Assembly (NCBI GenBank): GCA_003644175.1
Contig: QNBS01000177.1
Span: 1 to 5,450 of the forward strand
Direction: 5' to 3'
DNA length: 5,450 nt
DNA from: Planctomycetota bacterium
GTDB taxonomy: Bacteria; Planctomycetota; Phycisphaerae; Sedimentisphaerales; Anaerohalosphaeraceae
In this document: piece by piece, positions 1 through 5,450 of the stretch
Layout: each line of letters opens with the position of its first letter
How positions within the stretch are numbered: position 1 is the stretch's first letter
The notes under the pieces: generated by a model
Database searches by the model: none
Told to the model about the DNA's origin: nothing
The model's input: only the letters and a program-made list of their open reading frames with translations
Made by a program: the position numbers and the translations under genes

Positions 1-18
1 ACTAAAGCCCGCCCGCGC

Positions 19-705
19 TCACTGATTGCCATTAATCAAATCAGGTCGCTGTTTTTTTGTTCTTTCGAGGCTTTGCTGTTTTCGCCATTCGGCGATTTTT
101 GCATGGTCGCCGCTAAGCAGGATATCGGGACCCTTCATTCCCCGGAACTCTTCGGGCCGCGTATATTGCGGATACTCAAGCAGCCCCTGGCTGAAGGACT
201 CCTCCGCCGCGGAGTTTTCGTCCCCGAGCGCCTCCGGCAGCAGTCTCACGACCGCGTCGATTATCACCATTGCAGCTAATTCCCCCCCGCTGATGACGTA
301 GTCGCCGATGGATACCTGCTCGGCGTCCAGGCCGATCCGTATGCGTTCGTCGAATCCTTCGTATCGCCCCGCAATCAGAATGAGCCGCTTTTCCCTGCTC
401 AACTCCTCTGCAAACGACTGGTCGAACTGCCTGCCCTGCGGTGTAAGCATAATGACGCGACCCTTCTCATCGGACTGTTTCCGGACATGTTCAAAACAGT
501 CAAACACCGGACCCGGCATCATAACCATACCCGGCCCGCCGCCGTAAGGTTTGTCATCGACTTTCCTGTAGCTGTTCGCTGCAAAGTCCCTGATGTCGGT
601 CAACACAACATCAACGACCCCCCGTTCACGAGCCCGCCCGAGTATCGAATAACTCAGCGGCGACTCGAACATCTCGGTAAAAAGCGTCAGTACGTCTATT
701 CGCAT
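19..705 (-). CDS. trmD: tRNA (guanine37-N1)-methyltransferase TrmD
   Basis: This enzyme uses S-adenosylmethionine to methylate N1 of G37, next to the anticodon in a subset of tRNAs, and so prevents +1 frameshifting. The 228-residue protein is complete and close to the usual size (about 230–255). Visible family motifs are [11 protein letters not shown] (50–60), LTPQG (87–91), [10 protein letters not shown] (112–121, usually CGRYEG), [13 protein letters not shown] (131–143, part of the SPOUT trefoil-knot SAM site), R154, YPQYTRP (178–184) and the [11 protein letters not shown] helix (198–208). The position matching the E. coli catalytic Asp169 is Glu169 (AEESF). The ATG at 705 gives the canonical N-terminus MRIDVLTLF. 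It starts 15 bases after the rpsP stop with only a weak ribosome-binding site, so translational coupling to rpsP is likely. rplS would be expected next, outside the window. Confidence 0.97.
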   Translation of the reverse strand: MRIDVLTLFTEMFESPLSYSILGRARERGVVDVVLTDIRDFAANSYRKVDDKPYGGGPGMVMMPGPVFDCFEHVRKQSDEKGRVIMLTPQGRQFDQSFAEELSREKRLILIAGRYEGFDERIRIGLDAEQVSIGDYVISGGELAAMVIIDAVVRLLPEALGDENSAAEESFSQGLLEYPQYTRPEEFRGMKGPDILLSGDHAKIAEWRKQQSLERTKKQRPDLINGNQ

Positions 706-720
706 CGGGTTTACTTACGC

Positions 721-1119
721 TCAACTCGCCGCCGAATCTGTCGCTCCGGCAGCCTTCTCGGCGGCGGCCTTTTCGGCGGCAAGCTTCTCGGCCTTGGTGA
801 AAGGTTTGCCCTGCTTTCGTGCAATCGCAAGCGCCCTGGCCCTGCGTTCCTTCTTTTCTGCGTAGTGTTTGGTCTTGACGCCCAACCTCAGCAGTATCTC
901 CGAAACGGAATCCGACGGCACAGCCCCTTTGTCCAGCCAGTACTGGACACGTTCGAGATCGATCACAATCTGCTTGTCGACGTCCTTCAGGATCGGATCG
1001 TAGTGCCCCAGCTTTTCGAGAATTCGCCCGTCGCGCGGCGCACGCGATTCGATTGCGTTAATCCTGAAAAACGGCCTGTGCCGCCTGCCCATTCTTGTCA
1101 TTCTGATTTTTACCGACAT
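721..1119 (-). CDS. rpsP: 30S ribosomal protein bS16, with long Lys/Ala-rich C-terminal tail
   Basis: This is a structural protein of the small ribosomal subunit that binds 16S rRNA during 30S assembly. The first 85 or so residues are a typical bS16: MSVKIRMTRMGRRHRPFFRI at the start, then SRAPRDGRILEKLGHYDP (25–42), ERVQYWLDKGAVPSDSV (56–72) and LLRLG (76–80). Family members are usually 80–90 residues; this one has 132. The extra residues (about 86–132) form a charged, probably helical tail rich in Lys, Glu and Ala, with repeated AEKAA units, ending in a short Ser/Ala stretch. I chose the ATG at 1119 over the GTG one codon upstream because AAAGGA lies at a normal distance from it and it gives the expected MSVKIR start. 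It probably forms a unit with trmD 15 bases downstream; no rimM lies between. Confidence 0.96.
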   Translation of the reverse strand: MSVKIRMTRMGRRHRPFFRINAIESRAPRDGRILEKLGHYDPILKDVDKQIVIDLERVQYWLDKGAVPSDSVSEILLRLGVKTKHYAEKKERRARALAIARKQGKPFTKAEKLAAEKAAAEKAAGATDSAAS

Positions 1120-1130
1120 CACTTTTCCTT
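1120..1130 (-). promoter_or_regulatory. ribosome-binding site of rpsP
   Basis: On the minus strand AAAGGAAAAGTG directly precedes the ATG at 1119. AAGGA is a good Shine-Dalgarno match about 6–7 bases from the ATG but only about 3–4 from the alternative GTG at 1122, so it decides the start in favour of the ATG. Confidence 0.7.
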
Positions 1131-1150
1131 TCGATTGCTATATAATCAAT

Positions 1151-1180
1151 TTCCGCGACCGGCCTGTCCGGGTCGCAAAA
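1151..1180 (-). promoter_or_regulatory. hairpin in the presumed rpsP leader
   Basis: On the minus strand GCGACC (1176–1171) pairs with GGTCGC (1160–1155) as a perfect 6-bp stem. In RNA the outer UUUU and GGAA flanks add four pairs (two G-U, two A-U), and two further G-C pairs form inside past a bulged C, leaving a five-base loop. The G-U pairs exist only in minus-strand RNA, which suits transcription towards rpsP. No T-run follows, so it does not look like an intrinsic terminator. It ends about 31 bases before the rpsP ATG and could be a regulatory leader (bS16 binding or mRNA stability). The structure is plain in the sequence; the function is inference. Confidence 0.45.
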
Positions 1181-1194
1181 CACGTTTACGCTGT

Positions 1195-1200
1195 CTTATA
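1195..1200 (-). promoter_or_regulatory. possible -10 box of an rpsP–trmD promoter
   Basis: TATAAG on the minus strand matches the sigma-70-type -10 consensus at five of six positions and would give an rpsP leader of roughly 70 bases including the hairpin at 1151–1180. No convincing -35 box sits 16–18 bases upstream: the bases there are AT-rich and belong to a dyad. A local promoter would make sense because the genes are separated from ffh by a 3-kb insert, but the sequence support is weak. Confidence 0.2.
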
Positions 1201-1212
1201 TGCTTTCTACGC

Positions 1213-1226
1213 GGTAACATTTTACC
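1213..1226. promoter_or_regulatory. operator-like dyad GGTAA-N4-TTACC
   Basis: This is a perfect 5-bp inverted repeat with a four-base spacer. It lies 12 bases upstream of the candidate -10 box at 1195–1200, where a -35 element would be, so a protein bound here could control rpsP–trmD. A five-base arm can occur by chance, and I know of no matching regulator. Confidence 0.2.
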
Positions 1227-1247
1227 CAAATGTGAGACTCGCTTGTC

Positions 1248-1267
1248 ATTCCCGCGAAAGCGGGAAT
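1248..1267. repeat. REP-like inverted repeat ATTCCCGC-GAAA-GCGGGAAT
   Basis: This is a perfect 8-bp palindrome around a four-base loop, embedded in TCATTCCCGCGAAAGCGG and its continuation AATCCAG. From memory, this word is a common dispersed extragenic repeat in many bacterial genomes and resembles the dRS3-type repeats of Neisseria. It stands 61 bases downstream of the restriction gene's stop codon, close to where the inserted segment seems to end. It may protect the 3' end of that mRNA, or mark a recombination or insertion point. Only one copy is visible, so its repeated nature here rests on recognition. Confidence 0.6.
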
Positions 1268-1297
1268 CCAGAATAAAACAGCCTCCGGCGCAGCCGG
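1268..1297 (-). terminator. possible weak terminator after the restriction gene
   Basis: On the minus strand CCGGC-TGC-GCCGG forms a 5-bp GC-only hairpin (1297–1285), followed after four bases by TGTTTTATTC. It begins 32 bases past the stop codon of the restriction enzyme. The stem is short and the T-run interrupted and displaced, so termination would be partial at best. Confidence 0.2.
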
Positions 1298-1328
1298 TTT
1301 CATGCTTTTTCCGCACATGGATAAAATA

Positions 1329-4300
1329 TCACTCTACACATTCTTTTTCTACCCCTGCGTAAAGTTCTTCTATCTTCTTCTGCGTCTTCATGGTTTCCTT
1401 CACAATTGCTGCAATTCTACAGTAAGTCCTGATTTCCTCTAATGAAAGCCGCCTGCCTTTTCTTGACTTAATCCATTTGCCCATAACCTGATAGCCGCCA
1501 ATCCGATACTCCCATATATCCCCGCCAACAGGGGCAAAATATTGTCCGGCATTTATGTATACACGTTCTTTTTTCTGGTCATATACCGGCTTGTCAACGG
1601 TATTATTGCCTTTGCCGTCAAATTTGGCGGCGGGCCTGTCAAGTTTTTTTGATTTCATCAAGTGCAAATCAACCAGATTCTTACCTGACCTGCCTATGGA
1701 TTTGAACAGATCGTAATCAGCACAAAATGGAATGCGCGGGAAATCACTCTTAAGAAAGTCAGAATACCGACGGCGATAAGTATCTGAATACAAAACCGCA
1801 TATATATAACAGAAAACCGCCTCCGGCTTCAATCTTTTTTTGTATGTCTTTTCCAGCACCGCAGATATTTCCGCGGAAATATTAACTTGCCGTTTGTAAC
1901 GGGATCCCCCGTTAAACAAATCAACTTCGGGATATATGTAGAGCGGAAATAGATAGTTTATTTCTCTTGTTTTGTCCGAAACCACGCAGGATTCAGCAAT
2001 CATATCGCTAACAAAAGCATGGAAAAATCCACTTGTATTTTGTTGCCTGCACGTCAATAAGCCCACATTTTCCTGCATCATATGACGCATAACATCTTTC
2101 CGGGTTCTTTCCACCACGGCGTCGTTGTAAAATATCCATCGCTGGTCAAACGGCCTGTAAAGCATTTGAACAACTTCTTTTTCCCATTTACGATCACGGG
2201 TGATATTCTCGCGTGCGTCTTTCAGCTTCCATCTCGTGCTGTCCTTTAATCCAAAGGTCTGTTTGATGAGACTGTCAGACGTGTTATTGTCACAGAACAT
2301 CCGTAAGCGATTTGCCAGTTTGTCCCTGCTGATGTCGATTACAAACTTGTCACGACTCGTGACAATCCCCACGCTGTTGACGGGGAATATGTCGGTTACT
2401 TTTGGGTATTTCTCATAAGAAGCCAAAAGTCTTTCATCTCTTGGGACAAAGAAATAAAACGTTGACGCCGGGTCGAGTGTTTTCCACCTCGTGCTTTTGA
2501 TGTCGTTGCTTTGGAGCCAGTCGCATTTTTCCCGGCGCAATCCCCAGCAATCCGCGTGCACAATTTTCTTCTCCAGAGTCTTTTTCTTGACGGCCAGGAT
2601 GATCGCAACGCCCTGCCGGATTTCAAAAACATTTTTGTCTATTAAGCCGTCCGGACATTTTTCCTTTTTTTTACTGTTGCCGTGCAGGTCAAGTATATAA
2701 ATATGGTCAAAGCTGTTCATCAGCGAGCGGCGCATCCCCCTGAAAGTAGGATTGTCCAGATAGCTGTGGTTGGTGATAAAGCCAAGAGCGCCTTCGCCGG
2801 CCTGGTCTATTTTCCACTGGGCAAAACGTATGAATTTAACGTAATCATCCTGAAGCCACTTTGGGTTTTTTTCACGTAACGCTTTGCCGTCAACCTTGTA
2901 ATACTCCTTAATCTCTTTACTGATCCATGCCCCCTTATTGGCGGAATGTCCCGAATACGGTGGATTGCCGAGCACTACCAGTATCGGTGCGTCTCTCTTC
3001 ACTTCTCCTGCTGCATGTGATTCGACGGAAAGCGAACTCGTGCCGGGCAAGTTACTCTGCGCCAGTTCTTTCATTTCCAGCGTATTTGTCAGATACAGCT
3101 TGAACCTGTCGTCATCTTTCAGTTCATACCCTAATTCCTCGAGCATAAACCCCATCTTGAGATGACCTATGGCGTAAGGGGCCATCATTAATTCAAAGGC
3201 ATAGAAGTTTTCCAGGATATGCTTTTTAATCAGTTCACTTACACCACCGGCGCCATAGCGGGTCGCAAACTCGCCGACAGCGATTTTTGCCGCTTCCGCC
3301 GGAAAGGTTAAAGTTCCGGCGGCAGGGTCAAGCACTGTTACCGAATCAGTCGCAAAACCGTCGGCCTTATCGAAGTATTCCTTGAGTATCACATTCAGCG
3401 ACCGAACAATATAGGAAACAACCTCGGTCGGTGTGTAATACACGCCTCGCAGTTCTCTTTCCTGTGGATTGTATTCGGCAAGAAATGTTTCGTAAAAATG
3501 CACAATCGGGTCCGCGCCCGCACCGCCGGCAAAATACTCATGCAGTATCTGTTTTACTTCGGCAACAGCCAGGACTTCGGCAATGTCGTCGATTATCCAG
3601 CTAAGCTCCGGCGGCGGTTCTTCAAGCGAAACATATCGAAATACATCCCGCAAAATCCCTATCGTCCGGGGAATATTATCAAAGGCGAGCTTCCTGGTAA
3701 ACTGTTTTTCACATCGCGTTCTTGCAGCAAAAAGACCGTAGGTTATAGTCTGGGCGTATATATCGGCAAATTCCTGTTTAGTAAGACCGGCAATCAGGTG
3801 CTGCTTAAAAGCCTCAAAAAAGCCTTCAAGACCATTGCCTTTTCTTTCCAACTCGATATCAATCTGCTCTCGCAGGTAATGTGTTCGTGCCGCGAGTGTC
3901 TGAGCGAGCGTCTTAGGCGTGTAGGTTTTTGGCAGGGAAAAATCAAAAAACCTGGTCAATAAGGCAAGGAATTTGTTCTTGTTTTCCACCGGAGGTGCGA
4001 CATTTAGCCGGCCGGCGATAAATTGTCTGCCTGTTTGCACCTTATCAATTAAATCCCCGTTTCGATATAATCGAAACTCAAAAAAATTAGTAAGAATTAC
4101 ATTGGCAAAAGCACTTCGATATCTTTTCAGTTGTTCGGACCTCTCCGCCTTGTCAAGGTCCTCTTCGGAATGTTTTGCTTCAATATAGCCTGTTATATGT
4201 TCCCTGCCGTCCCATATCCTGAAATCCGGATTGCCCGCTTCGGTTTTTTTAGGTTGAATGGTTACCCTGACTGCCGCTCTTTTTGTCGATTGCGCAAACA

Positions 4301-4397
4301 CCTCCAGAAGCGACGCCAGGGCTTTATAACAGCTTTCTTCCCTTGCGTCTCCTTGTTTGACGATTGTGAAGATTTCTTTTATATATTCTTTCAGCAT
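1329..4397 (-). CDS. Stand-alone restriction-modification enzyme, type IIG-like with type ISP C-terminal region
   Basis: This single 1022-residue chain is predicted to cut unmodified DNA and to methylate adenine N6 at its own recognition site. The N-terminal PD-(D/E)xK nuclease shows NPDF (Asp58), YIEAK (Glu73, Lys75) and a QxxxY motif (Gln89, Tyr93). A helical coupler follows (about 180–300, with EFADIYAQTITYGLFAAR at 209–226). The gamma-class methyltransferase has LRGVYYTPTEVV (316–327, motif X), VLDPAAGTLTF (355–365, motif I), NFYAFELMMAPYAIGHL (397–413) and LGNPPY (476–481, motif IV). The C-terminal part carries LYRPFDQRWIFYN (746–758) and WEYRIGGYQVMGKWIKSRKGR (962–982), which I recognise as type ISP C-terminal region sequences, probably with the target-recognition domain. 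No helicase lies between nuclease and methylase, unlike classical type ISP enzymes (about 1500–1600 residues). Motif I has Leu363 where a glycine is usual. The gene is clearly AT-richer than both neighbours, which suggests transfer. The ATG at 4397 lacks a clear ribosome-binding site; a GTG at 4418 with AAGG four bases upstream is the alternative. The recognition site cannot be read from the sequence. Confidence 0.9.
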   Translation of the reverse strand: MLKEYIKEIFTIVKQGDAREESCYKALASLLEVFAQSTKRAAVRVTIQPKKTEAGNPDFRIWDGREHITGYIEAKHSEEDLDKAERSEQLKRYRSAFANVILTNFFEFRLYRNGDLIDKVQTGRQFIAGRLNVAPPVENKNKFLALLTRFFDFSLPKTYTPKTLAQTLAARTHYLREQIDIELERKGNGLEGFFEAFKQHLIAGLTKQEFADIYAQTITYGLFAARTRCEKQFTRKLAFDNIPRTIGILRDVFRYVSLEEPPPELSWIIDDIAEVLAVAEVKQILHEYFAGGAGADPIVHFYETFLAEYNPQERELRGVYYTPTEVVSYIVRSLNVILKEYFDKADGFATDSVTVLDPAAGTLTFPAEAAKIAVGEFATRYGAGGVSELIKKHILENFYAFELMMAPYAIGHLKMGFMLEELGYELKDDDRFKLYLTNTLEMKELAQSNLPGTSSLSVESHAAGEVKRDAPILVVLGNPPYSGHSANKGAWISKEIKEYYKVDGKALREKNPKWLQDDYVKFIRFAQWKIDQAGEGALGFITNHSYLDNPTFRGMRRSLMNSFDHIYILDLHGNSKKKEKCPDGLIDKNVFEIRQGVAIILAVKKKTLEKKIVHADCWGLRREKCDWLQSNDIKSTRWKTLDPASTFYFFVPRDERLLASYEKYPKVTDIFPVNSVGIVTSRDKFVIDISRDKLANRLRMFCDNNTSDSLIKQTFGLKDSTRWKLKDARENITRDRKWEKEVVQMLYRPFDQRWIFYNDAVVERTRKDVMRHMMQENVGLLTCRQQNTSGFFHAFVSDMIAESCVVSDKTREINYLFPLYIYPEVDLFNGGSRYKRQVNISAEISAVLEKTYKKRLKPEAVFCYIYAVLYSDTYRRRYSDFLKSDFPRIPFCADYDLFKSIGRSGKNLVDLHLMKSKKLDRPAAKFDGKGNNTVDKPVYDQKKERVYINAGQYFAPVGGDIWEYRIGGYQVMGKWIKSRKGRRLSLEEIRTYCRIAAIVKETMKTQKKIEELYAGVEKECVE

Positions 4398-4441
4398 AAT
4401 ACAGATTGAAACAAACACAAAGCCTTCGGCAGTTACTCTCT

Positions 4442-4741
4442 TTAACCGCGTGTTTTTACCTCTATTGCATAACCGTTGATAAAGATCGCAAACACACCGC
4501 AATCGATACCGGCGTCATCGGCGATCCTCTGTATCTCTTCGTCGCCCAGATCGCAGGCCCCGTGCTTCTCGGCCTGCGTCATAATCGCCACAGCCTTCCT
4601 GATCTGAGCCAATTCATCGCCGCTCGGCGACTGAAGCATCCCAAGTTCGCTCGATCCGCGATTGTCCTCGAACTGCCGACGAAACTGCCGCCCGTACTCG
4701 TCGTCGGCGAAACGGCCCAGCTTCTCGACATACGCATCCAC
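4442..4741 (-). CDS. Small conserved-looking protein of unknown function after ffh
   Basis: I do not recognise this 99-residue protein. It is soluble-looking, with no signal peptide or membrane segment, and is acidic and mostly helical by eye. A charged N-terminal part (EKLGRFADDEYGRQFRRQFE, 6–25) is followed by GDELAQIRKAVAIM (41–54) and a C-terminal part LGDEEIQRIADDAGID (65–80) leading into CGVFAIFINGYAIEVK (81–96), which could be a helix pair followed by beta strands. There are two cysteines, Cys63 and Cys81. The GTG start at 4741 has GAAGAG nine bases upstream and comes 14 bases after the ffh stop. Its GC content (about 62% in 4621–4680) matches the core genes rather than the restriction gene, so it is probably a native operon member with a role near SRP or the ribosome. 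That role is inference only from position. Confidence 0.75.
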   Translation of the reverse strand: MDAYVEKLGRFADDEYGRQFRRQFEDNRGSSELGMLQSPSGDELAQIRKAVAIMTQAEKHGACDLGDEEIQRIADDAGIDCGVFAIFINGYAIEVKTRG

Positions 4742-4755
4742 CGAAATGTGCTCTT

Positions 4756-5450
4756 CTACCGCCGTCTCGCTTTTCCCTTGCGTTTAATCACTCTTTTTCG
4801 CTTCGAGCGTTGTTTTATCTTCCGCCCGCCGCTCATCGCGCCGAACATATCAGTCTTGCCGCTGAGCAGGTTCTTCATACCGCCCATACCGCCGGCGCTC
4901 ATCGTCTTCATCATATCGCGGCTTCGCTTGAACGTCTTGATCAGCCCGGCGACATCCTGCAGCCGGCGACCCGAGCCTTTTGCTATCCTCCTTCTGCGAG
5001 AAGAATCTATGATGTCCGGATTGCTCCTCTCCCGGGCCGTCATCGAGTGAACGATCCCCTCCATCTGGCGAATCTCCCGCTCGTCGATATCCATACCCGC
5101 CAACTGCTGACCCATACCCGGCAGCATCTTGAGCATACTCCCCATGCCGCCCATCTTCTTCACCGTCTGCATCTGCTTGAGAAAATCGTCAAAACCGAAG
5201 CTGCCCTTGGCCATCTTCTTCTGCATCCTGGCCGCTTCTTCGACGTCAACTTCCTGCTGAACCTTCTCCACCAACGAAACGATATCGCCCATACCCAGGA
5301 TTCGACTCGCCATACGGTCCGGGTGAAACTCCTCGAGGTTATCGAGCTTCTCGCCCACACCGACGAACTTAATCGGCTTGCCGGTCACCGCCTTAACGCT
5401 AAGCGCCGCACCGCCCCTGGCGTCGCCGTCTAATTTGGTCAGTATCACCC
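4756..5450 (-). CDS. ffh: Signal recognition particle protein Ffh (C-terminal part, 5' end outside window)
   Basis: Ffh is the GTPase of the signal recognition particle. It binds 4.5S RNA and the signal sequences of nascent proteins and delivers ribosomes to FtsY at the membrane. The 230 residues visible are the end of a protein usually about 450 long. They start inside the G domain at [17 protein letters not shown] (G4 motif TKLD, 4–7) and [11 protein letters not shown] (28–38, closing loop), then cross [12 protein letters not shown] (51–62) into the M domain. That domain has the methionine-rich finger loop (about 93–120) and the RNA-binding segment [17 protein letters not shown] (150–166), followed by [13 protein letters not shown]. 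The C-terminus is strikingly basic, with 15 Lys/Arg in the last 22 residues. The TAG stop lies 14 bases before the start of the 99-residue gene, consistent with cotranscription. The start codon is not in the window. Confidence 0.97.
   Translation of the reverse strand, partial: VILTKLDGDARGGAALSVKAVTGKPIKFVGVGEKLDNLEEFHPDRMASRILGMGDIVSLVEKVQQEVDVEEAARMQKKMAKGSFGFDDFLKQMQTVKKMGGMGSMLKMLPGMGQQLAGMDIDEREIRQMEGIVHSMTARERSNPDIIDSSRRRRIAKGSGRRLQDVAGLIKTFKRSRDMMKTMSAGGMGGMKNLLSGKTDMFGAMSGGRKIKQRSKRKRVIKRKGKARRR

Noticed and set aside
1136..1150. TTATATA next to the rpsP start as a -10 box
   Set aside because: It has no -35 partner at a suitable distance and would leave almost no leader before the ribosome-binding site.
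487..1362. 291-codon open frame on the plus strand
   Set aside because: It lies antisense across trmD, the whole of rpsP and the intergenic region. It is rich in Arg, Pro and Cys as expected of a shadow frame and shows no known motif.
4409..4430. GCC-GAA-GGC followed by a T-rich run, as a terminator before the restriction gene
   Set aside because: The stem has only three pairs and the T-run is interrupted by G, so it is too weak to call.
1280..4430. AGCCTCCGGC (1280–1289) and AGCCTTCGGC (4421–4430) as direct repeats flanking the inserted gene
   Set aside because: They match at 9 of 10 bases, but GCCTCCGGC also occurs inside the gene at 1819–1827, so the word is not specific to the ends.
4398..4502. 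Upstream TTG start at 4502 for the restriction enzyme
   Set aside because: It would overlap the 99-residue gene by 61 bases and add 35 residues not resembling a nuclease domain, without a ribosome-binding site.
4406..5433. Two long plus-strand open frames opposite ffh and the 99-residue gene
   Set aside because: They are antisense to well-supported genes, and their His/Leu/Arg-rich composition mirrors the ffh codons.

Overview
The window carries the 3' part of a bacterial translation/secretion operon, entirely on the minus strand. In the direction of transcription it reads: ffh (SRP GTPase, 5' end outside the window), a 99-residue protein I do not recognise, a large stand-alone restriction-modification enzyme, rpsP (ribosomal protein bS16) and trmD (tRNA m1G37 methyltransferase). 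The order ffh–rpsP–trmD is the widespread core arrangement, normally continued by rplS, which would lie beyond base 1. rimM, often found between rpsP and trmD, is absent: only 15 bases separate those two genes.

The organism cannot be fixed from the sequence. The long Lys/Ala-rich tail on bS16, the very basic Ffh tail, the missing rimM and the moderately high GC of the core genes would suit a Planctomycetota (Phycisphaerae-like) genome. That is a low-confidence inference from memory of such genomes, not a match.

The accessory part is 1329–4397, a 1022-residue type IIG-like enzyme with a type ISP-style C-terminal region. One chain carries a PD-(D/E)xK nuclease, a helical linker, an N6-adenine (gamma-class) methyltransferase with an NPPY motif, and a target-recognition region. 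It lacks the helicase of classical type ISP enzymes. Hand counts of single 60-base lines give about 38% GC (1801–1860) and 45% (2281–2340) inside this gene, against about 62% in trmD (301–360), 62% in the 99-residue gene (4621–4680) and 58% in ffh (4861–4920). This fits insertion of a foreign gene into a core operon. It begins 44 bases after the 99-residue gene and has no obvious promoter of its own, so it is probably transcribed by read-through from ffh.

The only real gap is 1123–1328 (206 bases). From the restriction gene's end towards rpsP it holds a GC-rich small hairpin, a perfect 8-bp REP-like inverted repeat, a GGTAA-N4-TTACC dyad just upstream of a weak -10-like box, and a stable hairpin in the presumed rpsP leader. 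These could let rpsP–trmD be expressed or regulated separately from the inserted gene. I saw no tRNA, rRNA, CRISPR array or transposase.
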